This document shows, piece by piece, positions 46,804 to 56,039 of a stretch of DNA of 64,000 bases. Every line of letters starts with the position of its first letter. Within the stretch, counting starts at the first letter, position 1. A model generated the notes under the pieces. That model searched no databases, had not been told where the DNA came from, and saw nothing but the letters and a program-made list of their open reading frames with translations. Source of the stretch: Ruegeria sp. HKCCD4315 (GTDB lineage: Bacteria > Pseudomonadota > Alphaproteobacteria > Rhodobacterales > Rhodobacteraceae); assembly GCF_013112245.1 (NCBI RefSeq), contig NZ_WVRN01000001.1, positions 3,290,501-3,354,500 on the forward strand, in the 5' to 3' direction. Made by a program: the position numbers and the translations under genes.

Positions 46804-48065
46804 CCCAACGGCCCGAAGGCATGTCGGCCTATATCGCGGTCACGGCGGCCTATTGGGCCTTTATGCTGACCGACGGGGCACTCAGGATGTTGGTGTTGTT
46901 GCACTTTCATACCTTGGGCTTCTCGCCGGTTCAGTTGGCTTATCTGTTTGTTCTTTATGAGATTGCCGGGATTGTGACCAACCTGTCCGCCGGCTGGATT
47001 GCCGCTCGGTTCGGATTGACCTCAACCCTTTACGCCGGGCTGGGCCTGCAAGTGTTGGCGCTGCTCGCCATGACGCAGCTTGATCCGAACTGGACCGTCG
47101 CCGCCTCGGTCTCCTTCGTGATGGTGGTGCAAGGGGCAAGCGGGGTGGCCAAGGATCTTGCCAAAATGTCCTCGAAATCCGCAGTGAAACTACTGGCACC
47201 GGCTGAGGGTGGAGGCTTGTTTCGTTGGGTGGCCGTTCTTACCGGGTCAAAGAACGCGGTAAAGGGCCTGGGTTTTCTGCTGGGCGCTGCGATGTTGGCA
47301 ACGCTTGGCTTCATGACCGCAATCATTGTGATGGCGGCGATTCTGGCGCTGATCCTATTGGCGGTCTTCCTTTTCATGCCACCGGGTTTGCCCAAAGGGC
47401 GCAAGGGCGCAAAATTTTCAGAAGTGTTTTCGAAATCCGCCAACGTCAACTGGCTGTCCGCCGCCCGCGTCTTCCTGTTTGGCGCGCGGGACGTTTGGTT
47501 TGTGGTTGGAATTCCGATCTATTTCTACGCTGTCCTGTCTGACGGCACAGAAGACGGCAATCGGGCCGCGTTTTTCATGATCGGCACTTTCATGGCCCTG
47601 TGGATCATCCTGTATGGCACCGTGCAGGCCAACGCGCCAAGGATATTGCGCGCCGCAGACCGTAGCGAAGGTGATCTGATAGGTGCCGCACGCAGTTGGG
47701 CCATTGCGCTCTTTTTTGTTCCAGCGGCTCTAACCTTGGCAGTTTTGCTGTCAGATGGGCCTGAAGTCTGGTTAACCGTGACGCTTGTGATCGGCCTTCT
47801 GGTTTTTGGCGCGATCTTCGCCGTCAACTCGTCACTGCATTCCTATCTGATCCTGGCTTTCACCAGATCCGAGCGTGTGACGATGGATGTGGGGTTTTAC
47901 TATATGGCCAATGCCACAGGCCGTCTGGTCGGCACCGTTTTGTCCGGTCTGACCTACCAGATCGGGGGGTTGGCCTTGGTGCTGGGCACAGCTGCCGTGA
48001 TGGTTGCCCTGGCCGCGCTGACCTCGGGCAAGCTCACGGATCAGGCGTCAGAGGCTCTGTCCTGA
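46800..48065 (+). CDS. arsJ: organoarsenical efflux MFS transporter ArsJ
   Basis: Protein of 421 residues with about twelve membrane helices. GTG start at 46800 overlaps the GAPDH stop. ArsJ signatures: [27 protein letters not shown] and a loop [42 protein letters not shown] read as a pattern. Efflux of 1-arseno-3-phosphoglycerate removes arsenic from the cell, where the compound breaks down to arsenate. Last gene of the operon. Confidence 0.93.
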   Translation: MTQRPEGMSAYIAVTAAYWAFMLTDGALRMLVLLHFHTLGFSPVQLAYLFVLYEIAGIVTNLSAGWIAARFGLTSTLYAGLGLQVLALLAMTQLDPNWTVAASVSFVMVVQGASGVAKDLAKMSSKSAVKLLAPAEGGGLFRWVAVLTGSKNAVKGLGFLLGAAMLATLGFMTAIIVMAAILALILLAVFLFMPPGLPKGRKGAKFSEVFSKSANVNWLSAARVFLFGARDVWFVVGIPIYFYAVLSDGTEDGNRAAFFMIGTFMALWIILYGTVQANAPRILRAADRSEGDLIGAARSWAIALFFVPAALTLAVLLSDGPEVWLTVTLVIGLLVFGAIFAVNSSLHSYLILAFTRSERVTMDVGFYYMANATGRLVGTVLSGLTYQIGGLALVLGTAAVMVALAALTSGKLTDQASEALS

Positions 48066-48254
48066 GCCTTCTGCTGCCACGGACCTGAAATTATTTGGAC
48101 CGGCGCGGCATTCGAAGCCATCAGCGCAGCGTTGGTGTTCAGGGCGGAATCTTCCGAAACCTATCTGGTTCGGCGCAAGCCCGATGACATGAAAGGTCCG
48201 AAGACAGAGGCCACATCACTTGCACCGGTCCGTCTGCCTTTCAAAGATCCCGCT

Positions 48255-49142
48255 TTAACCGTTCAGCGCAGCCCGAAAAGCACGCGGGGTTTGTCCAGTG
48301 ACTTGCTTGAAGCTGCGGGTGAAATGCGCCTGATCCGAAAACCCACAAGCCAGCGCAATGTCCCCGAAGGGACGGCCGGGATCCTCGATCATCTTCATGG
48401 CCTGCTCGATCCGGAACGACATGACATATTGCATAGGCGTTGACCCAAGCGTTTCCTTGAAGACCCGGGCAAAATGCGACGTGCTCATTCCAGCCTCGGA
48501 CGCCAGTTGGTCAACGGTGATCGTGCGATCCAGGCGCTTTTGCACATAAGCCAAAACGCGTTGATAGTGCTGGGACGTGAACCGCGACGACAGTTCAATA
48601 TCTTCAGCGCGGCGTTTTCCGTATTTCTGCAAAAGTTTTACCAGAAACACCCGGCTCATGGCCTCGAACATAACCGCCGAGGACATGTCATCCGTCTCCA
48701 GCGCATCCCGCAACAGAACACCTGCAACGCAAAGGTCAGGGTCGGAAAATTGCGGAAGATCCCGAAACTGCTGCGGATCAAGAAGCATCCCAAGCTCAGA
48801 TTGCGCAAAACGGTCTACCTTGGCCGGGTCCAGTGTGACAACTATGACATCCGACGGCCCAAACCACCGCCAGCCTGACCGCACGCCTGCGGGCGTAACA
48901 ATGACCTCATCTTTGCAAAAGGTGAAATCCCGCAGCGTGCCATCACGCCAGTTCTGCACGCGGTGGGGGCTGTCCTGCAAGTTCAACAAAACATGGTGTT
49001 CCGCAAACACTTCTTCGGGCATCTGGTCCGGCTCTGCCTGAAAGTATCGCACAGACATCAGCGCCGCTGCTGAAGGACGATCCATAGCGTCACTGTTGAG
49101 CAGCGGTTCAGACGGGTAAATATCTGCGTATCTCAGCGGCAC
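48255..49142 (-). CDS. AraC family transcriptional regulator
   Basis: Protein of 295 residues. The C-terminal AraC domain has TVDQLASEAGMSTSHFARVFKETLGSTPMQYV and GDIALACGFSDQAHFTRSFKQVTGQTP. The N-terminal half is a cupin-like region (VFAEHHVLLNLQDSP) without a named ligand. The frame begins with GTG at 49142; ATG 49085 is an alternative with similar ribosome binding support. Ends convergent with arsJ, 189 bp apart. Confidence 0.88.
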   Translation of the reverse strand: MPLRYADIYPSEPLLNSDAMDRPSAAALMSVRYFQAEPDQMPEEVFAEHHVLLNLQDSPHRVQNWRDGTLRDFTFCKDEVIVTPAGVRSGWRWFGPSDVIVVTLDPAKVDRFAQSELGMLLDPQQFRDLPQFSDPDLCVAGVLLRDALETDDMSSAVMFEAMSRVFLVKLLQKYGKRRAEDIELSSRFTSQHYQRVLAYVQKRLDRTITVDQLASEAGMSTSHFARVFKETLGSTPMQYVMSFRIEQAMKMIEDPGRPFGDIALACGFSDQAHFTRSFKQVTGQTPRAFRAALNG

Positions 49143-49561
49143 TTTTGTGTTCCCAAAACAAGCTTGCGCAATTTACGCAGCTATCCGCCGTGCAGACAAC
49201 GCATTTGATGCACCCGCAAAGCCCGGGGGCATCGTGTTCCATCACCCGCCAATATCCGAAAGACTTGAAATAAATGGCGACCCCGGCAGGAGGGGAAGCT
49301 CCGCACGCGATAACATCTCTAAGTATATGATTTACAATGATATTTTGCCCCGTCGGGTAGTGTCCCATCTTAGTGGTGAACTTTACACCACCGGAAGTAG
49401 ACGTTGCGATTGCTTCGGTTGTCGACCGCGACCATGGGCGCTGCAAAGGCTCTAATTGCATCTGCCGCGCGGGTGGGTGATATCGGCAATACGAAAGCAA
49501 CCTATCACGGCACCTTTTGCCCGGGCTGTGACAACTTACTAGAATTTAAGGATCGAGCTAT
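49143..49561. other. 419-bp stretch without a recognised gene; start of accessory region
   Basis: Short frames exist on both strands, but none has recognisable sequence. Composition is uneven with an AT-rich patch near 49320-49345. Everything to the right looks accessory. Confidence 0.4.
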
Positions 49562-49999
49562 ATGGCCCGAATTAAGAGCATCGAACTTCCCCATACAACT
49601 GTTGAACATTGGCAGGACGCGAACCATGGCGACAGACGAACGGGAAAGATAACGTGGGCCGCCGCGAAGGAAGGCAATCTTTTGGTGCAGTTCTTCGTCG
49701 GAGCCGACGAACGCGGGCGAAAAGCTGAAATCCGCATCCCACTGTCCGATTTGCTTACCGTTTTGCCGGAATTGAACGACACGCTGCGCGAGCACACCGA
49801 ATTTCACCACGGTGAAGCGATAAATGCCGTCAAGGACGCGGTGATGGATTTCGCTCAGTTTCGGTTGGATGCCAAGTGGATAAACGACCTATGCCAGAAC
49901 GAAGACGGCTCGACCGACATCGAAAAAGAAAGCAAACTGGAAGCCGAACTGGAACAGGACATCGCGAACGCGACGGAATTGTGGTGGCCACCGCAGTAA
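49562..49999 (+). CDS. hypothetical acidic protein
   Basis: Protein of 145 residues with AGGA upstream of ATG 49562. The N-terminal half is beta-like (GKITWAAAKEGNLLVQFFVG), the C-terminal half acidic and helical (NEDGSTDIEKESKLEAELEQDIA). No signal peptide or membrane segment. Not recognised. Its size and setting suggest a small phage- or island-borne protein. Confidence 0.6.
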   Translation: MARIKSIELPHTTVEHWQDANHGDRRTGKITWAAAKEGNLLVQFFVGADERGRKAEIRIPLSDLLTVLPELNDTLREHTEFHHGEAINAVKDAVMDFAQFRLDAKWINDLCQNEDGSTDIEKESKLEAELEQDIANATELWWPPQ

Positions 50000-50160
50000 C
50001 CTCGGTCGACGCGACGGATGTGTAGGATATTGGCGACGATACCCTTGGCGATGGAATCAGGCGCACCACGTTTGGTCATTTCTTAATGAGTGCCTGGTGA
50101 GTCACTTGCATGGGTTTTCCTTTGAATGGGTGGGGCGGTTCTCTTGGGGTGCAAGCTGAG

Positions 50161-50622
50161 TCAGAGCAGGTTTGCAGCGGCCCTTGAGGCGATGGCGTCG
50201 ACTTCCTCGTTTCTGCAGTCGCCGTTGTGCCCACGCACCCATTCCCAGCGCACGTTCTTGCCTTCACAGGCTGCCAGTAGCCGAAGCCAGAGGTCTTTGT
50301 TCGCGACTTCCTTACCGCCCGCTTTACGCCAGCCGTTAGTCTGCCATTTGTGGTGCCAATCAGTCATACCTTGGATGAGCAACTTGCTGTCAGAGTAGAC
50401 GGTGATCTCGGCTTTCTCGTTTTTCTTGATCTTATTAAGGCCCTGAATGGCGGCTGTAATTTCCATCCTGTTGTTGGTGGTATGTTTGGCACCGCCATGT
50501 ATGGACCGCTTCTTGATCTCTTGGCCGCCTTCGTATCGTCGGAGAGTTGCCGCCCAGCCGCCGCGACCGGGATTGCCGAGGCAAGAGCCATCGGTGTGAA
50601 TGGTGATTTCAGTGGTTGTCAT
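50161..50622 (-). CDS. rnhA: ribonuclease HI
   Basis: Protein of 153 residues. The four catalytic acids are present: D in IHTDGSCLGNPGRGG, E in TTNNRMEITAAI, D in TVYSDSKLLIQG and D in EEVDAIAS, with the His in WVRGHNGD. It cuts RNA in RNA-DNA hybrids. It sits among orphan genes in the accessory region, so this is probably a second, horizontally acquired copy. A housekeeping rnhA outside the window cannot be checked. Confidence 0.92.
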   Translation of the reverse strand: MTTTEITIHTDGSCLGNPGRGGWAATLRRYEGGQEIKKRSIHGGAKHTTNNRMEITAAIQGLNKIKKNEKAEITVYSDSKLLIQGMTDWHHKWQTNGWRKAGGKEVANKDLWLRLLAACEGKNVRWEWVRGHNGDCRNEEVDAIASRAAANLL

Positions 50623-50673
50623 TTGATTCTTTTTCTGTCGCTATGAGGTTCTTGGGGTTCGCTTACGGCGTCG

Positions 50674-51003
50674 TTAGCAGGTGTTCTCGCTTCGGTCGGT
50701 CATGGCGATCAGGCCAAGCTCAACCAAGAATGACAGCGCTTCGCTCTGAGAGACCTCACGCTCCAATTGCTTAACCATGCGCTCACGCGCGGTGTTGACT
50801 GTGACTACCACCTCAGGGCGCACTCTCATGCTGGCCCAGTGGCTTGGTTTGTCGGCCCAAGGGGCAAGCTGGTCATCAATCTTATCGTGGCCCAGACGGG
50901 CACGTGCGGTTGACCTCAGGCGCTTCGTGAACGCTCGTCGCTTGTCGTAGCCGATACGGCGTAACCGTTTGTCGGCCACGCGGTTCTGTTCATTCAGTTC
51001 CAT
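50674..51003 (-). CDS. hypothetical basic protein
   Basis: Protein of 109 residues. Basic N-terminus (KRLRRIGYDKRRAFTKRLRSTARARLG) and helical C-terminus with ERMVKQLEREVSQSEALSFLVELG. It may bind nucleic acid. It lies 52 bp upstream of rnhA on the same strand and may be co-transcribed. Family not recognised. Confidence 0.5.
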   Translation of the reverse strand: MELNEQNRVADKRLRRIGYDKRRAFTKRLRSTARARLGHDKIDDQLAPWADKPSHWASMRVRPEVVVTVNTARERMVKQLEREVSQSEALSFLVELGLIAMTDRSENTC

Positions 51004-51081
51004 TGTGTTTCTCCAAAAAAGAATAAAGACGCCCGTTATGGACGTCCTGATCGCTGCTTAGTTCTCTAGTTTGGTTGCCCT

Positions 51082-51113
51082 ATGCATTGCTCTACCAGCT
51101 GAGCTAATGCGGC
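51082..51113 (-). pseudogene. 5' half of a tRNA-Thr-like gene
   Basis: Minus-strand residues 1-32 of a tRNA: acceptor GCCGCAT, T8-A9, D-arm GCTCAGCTGGTAGAGC and anticodon-stem ATGCA plus T32. Beyond that the sequence leaves the tRNA pattern. Its missing 3' half matches the fragment at 56106-56148. Its 5' end abuts the IS5-type remnant at the base. Confidence 0.75.
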
Positions 51114-51301
51114 TTCCAGGCCGCAAACAGCGCAAGACAACTGTCCGATACGACAAGCGCCGCTACAAACGCCGCAATCGGATTGAGATCATGTTTGGCA
51201 GATTGAAGGACTGGCGCCGTGTGGCGACGCGGTACGACAGGTGTCCCAAAGTCTTCCTCTCAGCAATCGCTCTCGCCGCTTTGGTCATCTATTGGCTATG
51301 A
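51113..51301 (+). mobile_element. IS5-family transposase remnant (3' end)
   Basis: The frame begins LPGRKQRKTTVRYDKRRYKRRN and continues NRIEIMFGRLKDWRRVATRYD..PKVFLSAIALAALVIYWL to a TGA, the C-terminal 60 or so residues of IS5-type transposases including the catalytic Glu region. The rest of the gene is absent, cut where the tRNA half begins. The following bases to about 51316 (GAGTCCTGAGCCTA) could be the inverted-repeat end. Confidence 0.8.
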
Positions 51302-51366
51302 GTCCTGAGCCTAGACGCAGCCCATTGTCGTACTTCTGGCGCTGGTTCATAGCTACCAGTTTTCTA

Positions 51367-54300
51367 TTAAGGTTTTCGGGGTGTTAGTTTTTTCTTTGAG
51401 ATGTCTTGCAAGATTTGTTTCGCGGCCGAGTTGCCAGCCTCTGCTCCATTTCGGAACAAACGTTGTGCTTCTACCGAATCCTTGTCGACACCACAGCCGG
51501 TATCGTAGCAAAGCCCTAGGTAGAACATCGCGGTGGCGTCGCCGGCTCGCGCGCTCTTTCGGTACCAGCCGACCGCCTTTGTCTGGTTTCTTTCGATGCC
51601 GTAACCGCAGTCGTAGCAGAGACCAAGATTCCTCATCGCGGCGCCGTTGCCGGTATCTGCACCCTTTCGGTACCAGTTCACGGCCTTCGCCGCGTTTTCC
51701 TCGACCCCGAAGCCGGTCTCGTAGCAGTGTCCAAGGTAGGTCATCGCGTCTGGGTGGCCTGCCTCTGCCCCTTTCCGAAACCAATTCACGGCCTCAGCCG
51801 GATTTTTCTCGACACCAATACCGGCTCCATAGCAGCGGCCTAGGCTATACATAGCAAAGCCAGCGCCTGCCTCTGCCCCCTTTCGGTACCAGTCCATGGC
51901 TTCAGCGAGGTCTTTTTCGACCCCGAAGCCGGTCTCGTAGCAGTGTCCAAGGTTGGTCATCGCGTCTGGGTGGCCTGCCTCTGCCCCTTTCCGAAACCAA
52001 TTCACGGCCTCAGCCGGATTTTTCTCGACACCAAGACCGGCCCTATAGCAGCGGCCTAGGCTATACATAGCAAAGCCAGCGCCTGCCTCTGCCCCCTTTC
52101 GGTACCAGTCCATGGCTTCAGCGAGGTCTTTTTCGACCCCGAAGCCGGTCTCGTAGCAGTGTCCAAGGTAGGTCATCGCGTCTGGGTGGCCTGCCTCTGC
52201 CCCTTTCCGAAACCAGTTCACGGCCTCAGCCGGATTTTTCTCGACACTAAGACCGGCCCTATAGCAGCGGCCAAGGCTATACATAGCAAAGCTGTGGCCT
52301 GCCTCTGCACCCTTTCGGTACCAGTCCATGGCTTGAGCGAGGTCTTTCTCGACTCCGAAGCCGGTCTCGTAACAAACGCCAAGACTGGACATAGAACTTG
52401 GACTACCAGCCACTGCCGCTTTCCGAAACCAGTTCACGGCCTCAGCCGGATTTTTCTCGACACCAAGTCCGGCTCTATAGCAGCGGCCTAGGCTATACAT
52501 AGCAAGGCCAGCGCCTGCCTCTGCACCCTTTCGGTACCAGTCCATGGCCTCAGCGAGGTCTTTTTCGACCCCTAAACCGTCCTCGTAGCAGTGTCCAAGG
52601 TTGGTCATCGCGTCTGGGTGGCCTGCCTCTGCCCCTTTCCGAAACCAATTCACGGCCTCAGCCGGATTTTTCTCGACACCAAGACCGGCCCTATAGCAGC
52701 GGCCTAGGCTATACATAGCAAAGCCAGCGCCTGCCTCTGCCCCCTTTCGGTACCAGTCCATGGCCTCAGCGAGGTCTTTTTCGACCCCTAAACCGTCCTC
52801 GTAGCAGTGTCCAAGGTTGGTCATCGCGTCTGGGTGGCCTGCCTCTGCCCCTTTCCGAAACCAATTCACGGCCTCAGCCGGATTTTTCTCGACACCAAGA
52901 CCGGCTCTATAGCAGCGGCCAAGGCTATACATAGCAAAGCCAGCGCCTGCCTCTGCACCCTTTCGGTACCAGTCCATGGCTTCAGCGAGGTCTTTTTCGA
53001 CCCCGAAGCCGGTCTCGTAGCAGTGTCCAAGGTAGGTCATCGCGTCTGGGTGGCCTGCCTCTGCCCCTTTCCGAAACCAATTCACGGCCTCAGCCGGATT
53101 TTTCTCGACACCAATACCGGCTCCATAGCAGCGGCCTAGGTCAATCATAGCAAAGCCGTTGCCTGCCTCTGCCCCCTTTCGGTACCAGTCCATGGCTTCA
53201 GCGAGGTCTTTCTCGACCCCGAAGCCGGTCTCGTAACAAAAGCCGAGACTGGACATAGCGCCGCCGAAGCCAACTTTTGCGCCTTTCCGAAACCAGTTCA
53301 CGGCCTCAGCCGGATTTTTCTCGACACCAAGACCGCTTTTGTAACAGTGTCCAAGGCTGTTCATAGATCTTGGACCACCAGCCTCTGCCCCTTTCCGAAA
53401 CCAGTTCACGGCCTCAGCCGGATTTTTCTCGACACCAATACCGCGTAGGTAACAAAGTCCAGTACCATGCATCGCGGCAGGGTTACCTGCCTCAGCGCCC
53501 TTGAGGTACCAGTATGCTGAATCACACTCGTCTTGATCGACGCCGAAGCCATGTTTCAGGCAATATCCCCACGCGTTCATTGCTTTGGCATCGCCTGCAG
53601 TGGCGGCCTGATGCAGTGCATTTACCAGACTCTTTGGCGGAATTTGATGTGCTCGAAAGAAATTTCCCATCGCTGCTTCAGAGACATTGGAGAGCGCACG
53701 GTGCGCAATGTCTGTTTGAGCTTCAACTTCGAAGAAAGCTGATGTTTTGGGAGACCGAGCAAAATCTCTTGACAACCGTTGCAAAAAGGCAGCCATTTTT
53801 TCTGGTGCGGCGTTCCACGCTGCCATGACCACGGGTTCCAAAGGCAGTCCTTTTTCGACGGAGCGTAGTACGAACCACTCCCCAAGAATATCAGGCTGTA
53901 AAGCGGGAATACTCTTTGGTGGTCCAGCCGGAGGAAGAATTCCATCTGTCACGGCACAGGCTTCCCGCCAACACGCTGGTTTTGCATCGAAAGTGTTTGT
54001 TTGCGCACCATGTTCCGAAAACTCGATACCATCCGTCATTGTTGCCAGAACCGCCAAGCGCATTGCTGGCACATCCTCACCAATCCAAGGAGTTGAGTTA
54101 CCAAAAGTAGAATGCCATCGTCTTGCACGATTTTTTTCGAGAACCTCGTCAAGCAGTTTTTCGATACTTATAAGGCCAAGGTTGGGGTTATCCTTGAGCA
54201 CTTCGCCCAAGAAACAAGCATAAAGTGGCCGGCCCTCACGGTCTATTTCGGCCAGCTGTCGCTTGATATGGTCTTGGTTGAGCAAGGGACGTTGTGCTAC

Positions 54301-55215
54301 CTCAACAGCGACCCGAGCTAAATCTTCAGGTGAAAGCCGTAGGAGTTCTATGACCCCGTTGGTACCACTCTCGTCTTGAAACCTAGTTTCTGCGATCGCC
54401 GCATCAGCTCCATCATGCCTTTCATTTAGTGCAACGAACCACTCTGCCCGATCACCTACGGCATCCTGGATGCTGCTCTGGTCCCAAGGTTTTCGCTCGA
54501 GTAGCAGAAGTCGCACTGGTTGACGCAGGTCGGTTCGCTTTGCCAATTGTTGTATGATAGGCCTAAGCTCGGATTCACGACCAACCACGTAGTCGGCAAT
54601 CATTAGTGTTGGGAGATGTGGTTGCCATTCTGCCCATCTATTGTTGAATGCGGCGACGTCGCTTGATTCCAGAAGGCCACAATGCCATGAGGTTGAGCTC
54701 TTCCGCCAAAGTTCAAGCGCAAGGCGGCTTTTCCCCTGCCCGCCCTCCCCAGCGATCTGCAGCCATCGAAAATCGCCTACTGACTCAAGAAATGATAGCA
54801 AACGTTTCTGCTGGTCGTCCCGACCGCGAACTCTCGTCGATCGACTAGCGTAATGGCTTGCACGCCGGTCTGCCGGCGGGTTGGAAAGTGTGAGCTGGTG
54901 ATTTGATGGCTTTCTCGCGTTGAGAGGTTCTCGTTCAAATTTGGTCTTGATGGTACCCGCGTCACTCTCGTAGTCCGCCAGTAAGCACTCGTACTCTCTT
55001 TCTGCTTCTTCAGATGACAGCGAACCGCTTGCCTTGATTACAGCAATAGCGTTGTAACGAGTAGGTTCGATCGTGTCGCCGTTTCGCCACTTCTCCAAAG
55101 TTTTTTTTGAAAGTCCTGCGAGTTTGGCGATGCTTTCTAGCGCCATAGATCGTTTGGTCCCAGCGCCCCTGAGATCATCAACCCGATCAATTAGAATTTG
55201 GGCAAACGTCTTCAC
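51367..55215 (-). CDS. STAND-like P-loop NTPase with HTH and Sel1 repeats
   Basis: Protein of 1282 residues. Residues 24-47 look like an HTH (LESIAKLAGLSKKTLEKWRNG). A P-loop NTPase follows: RVRGRDDQQKRLLSFL, Walker A GEGGQGKS (156-163) and Walker B LMIADYVVG (about 204). Residues about 532-1261 hold about 20 Sel1-type repeats of 36 residues, alternating a KNPAEAVNWFRKG and a KDLAEAMDWYRKG type. The plan sensor (repeats), switch (NTPase), output (HTH) is that of STAND regulators and some anti-phage proteins. It diverges from a small ORF. Function is inferred from architecture only. Confidence 0.85.
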   Translation of the reverse strand: MKTFAQILIDRVDDLRGAGTKRSMALESIAKLAGLSKKTLEKWRNGDTIEPTRYNAIAVIKASGSLSSEEAEREYECLLADYESDAGTIKTKFEREPLNARKPSNHQLTLSNPPADRRASHYASRSTRVRGRDDQQKRLLSFLESVGDFRWLQIAGEGGQGKSRLALELWRKSSTSWHCGLLESSDVAAFNNRWAEWQPHLPTLMIADYVVGRESELRPIIQQLAKRTDLRQPVRLLLLERKPWDQSSIQDAVGDRAEWFVALNERHDGADAAIAETRFQDESGTNGVIELLRLSPEDLARVAVEVAQRPLLNQDHIKRQLAEIDREGRPLYACFLGEVLKDNPNLGLISIEKLLDEVLEKNRARRWHSTFGNSTPWIGEDVPAMRLAVLATMTDGIEFSEHGAQTNTFDAKPACWREACAVTDGILPPAGPPKSIPALQPDILGEWFVLRSVEKGLPLEPVVMAAWNAAPEKMAAFLQRLSRDFARSPKTSAFFEVEAQTDIAHRALSNVSEAAMGNFFRAHQIPPKSLVNALHQAATAGDAKAMNAWGYCLKHGFGVDQDECDSAYWYLKGAEAGNPAAMHGTGLCYLRGIGVEKNPAEAVNWFRKGAEAGGPRSMNSLGHCYKSGLGVEKNPAEAVNWFRKGAKVGFGGAMSSLGFCYETGFGVEKDLAEAMDWYRKGAEAGNGFAMIDLGRCYGAGIGVEKNPAEAVNWFRKGAEAGHPDAMTYLGHCYETGFGVEKDLAEAMDWYRKGAEAGAGFAMYSLGRCYRAGLGVEKNPAEAVNWFRKGAEAGHPDAMTNLGHCYEDGLGVEKDLAEAMDWYRKGAEAGAGFAMYSLGRCYRAGLGVEKNPAEAVNWFRKGAEAGHPDAMTNLGHCYEDGLGVEKDLAEAMDWYRKGAEAGAGLAMYSLGRCYRAGLGVEKNPAEAVNWFRKAAVAGSPSSMSSLGVCYETGFGVEKDLAQAMDWYRKGAEAGHSFAMYSLGRCYRAGLSVEKNPAEAVNWFRKGAEAGHPDAMTYLGHCYETGFGVEKDLAEAMDWYRKGAEAGAGFAMYSLGRCYRAGLGVEKNPAEAVNWFRKGAEAGHPDAMTNLGHCYETGFGVEKDLAEAMDWYRKGAEAGAGFAMYSLGRCYGAGIGVEKNPAEAVNWFRKGAEAGHPDAMTYLGHCYETGFGVEENAAKAVNWYRKGADTGNGAAMRNLGLCYDCGYGIERNQTKAVGWYRKSARAGDATAMFYLGLCYDTGCGVDKDSVEAQRLFRNGAEAGNSAAKQILQDISKKKLTPRKP
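51433..53484 (-). repeat. tandem Sel1 repeat DNA, 108-bp unit in 216-bp pairs
   Basis: Nineteen consecutive 36-residue units. Adjacent pairs form a 216-bp higher-order repeat: TTTTTCGACCCCTAAACCG recurs at 52561 and 52777, and the two 216-bp blocks around it are almost identical in nucleotides. This implies recent duplication or gene conversion within the coding sequence. Confidence 0.9.
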
Positions 55216-55346
55216 TTGGTACTCCCGAAATCGAGCGAAGTCTTCGCTCCTCTTCGCTATTCTAACTATGTCAATCCGAATATTTTTTAAGTGTTCTGAA
55301 ATTCAAACACGTCGGGCCCGACGCTCAAAACTTGAAAGGAATAGTA

Positions 55347-55526
55347 ATGATAGAGCGTCTGATATTAATCCTCAAGAAAGCCGTACATGCCGCGTCGTCT
55401 CATCGCTTCAGCTATTTGGGATTGGCTTTAACGTATGGCTGTAGTTGTTTCGGATGGCTTGACAAAGATACCGTGGCGCAGATTGCCACCGTGTTCTACG
55501 TTCTGATGGCAGCTCAGAGGTGCTGA
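55347..55526 (+). CDS. small hydrophobic protein
   Basis: Frame of 59 residues with AGGA upstream of ATG 55347. It has two hydrophobic patches, one around LILILKK and one around FSYLGLALTYGCSCFGW, and ends ATVFYVLMAAQRC. A small membrane protein of phage-like kind is possible. It diverges from the Sel1 NTPase gene (131 bp apart). Not recognised. Confidence 0.4.
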   Translation: MIERLILILKKAVHAASSHRFSYLGLALTYGCSCFGWLDKDTVAQIATVFYVLMAAQRC

Positions 55527-56039
55527 GCCAAGTAGAGTTTCCGTCGTTCGGGTTCGATGCCTCGCCGGCCCACTAAATTACCAAACGACAGAAACTCGGT
55601 CATTGCAACGAGGGCCGCCGAAACCAAGCACACGTTTGAGATGGGCACATCGGAATTACATCGAACCAGCATTATGTTGGCAGCCGTCGCGCTGACCACG
55701 AACCGAAGCATGTACCCGAAGGATCTCAATCGAAGGCCGCGACAGAAAGCAGGGCGGACACGAATTGATACAGCCAACCAATCATAGTCACCAATGTTTT
55801 AGTCACCGTGCCTACGCGCAAGGCAGCCCTTTGCGCAAAGACCAACTACACAACCGAACTTTAGGAAACGGAAATCGCAAATGGGAAACTCTGAAGTTAC
55901 CAACTTTGACCGTCAAGGCGGGTAGTTAGTCCTACTGCCTTACTTGCTGCCACAAAGAAAGCGCTCCAAATCGGGGCTTTTTTTTGCTTATTGGGAACAC
56001 GAGGGAAAAGCGAGGTATCGCGACTCGAAGATGGGGCTT
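55527..56039. other. 513-bp stretch without a supported gene
   Basis: Only short frames without recognisable sequence are seen on either strand. The region links the small hydrophobic ORF to the antirepressor-like ORF. Confidence 0.4.

Noticed and set aside
51381..53139. Plus-strand frames across the Sel1 array, and a CRISPR-like look to the repeats
   Set aside because: The repeats are a coding tandem of 108 bp without spacers, and the minus-strand frame is continuous over 1282 codons.
55514..55777. 87-residue minus-strand frame
   Set aside because: No support beyond being open; opposite frame is open too and neither resembles a protein.
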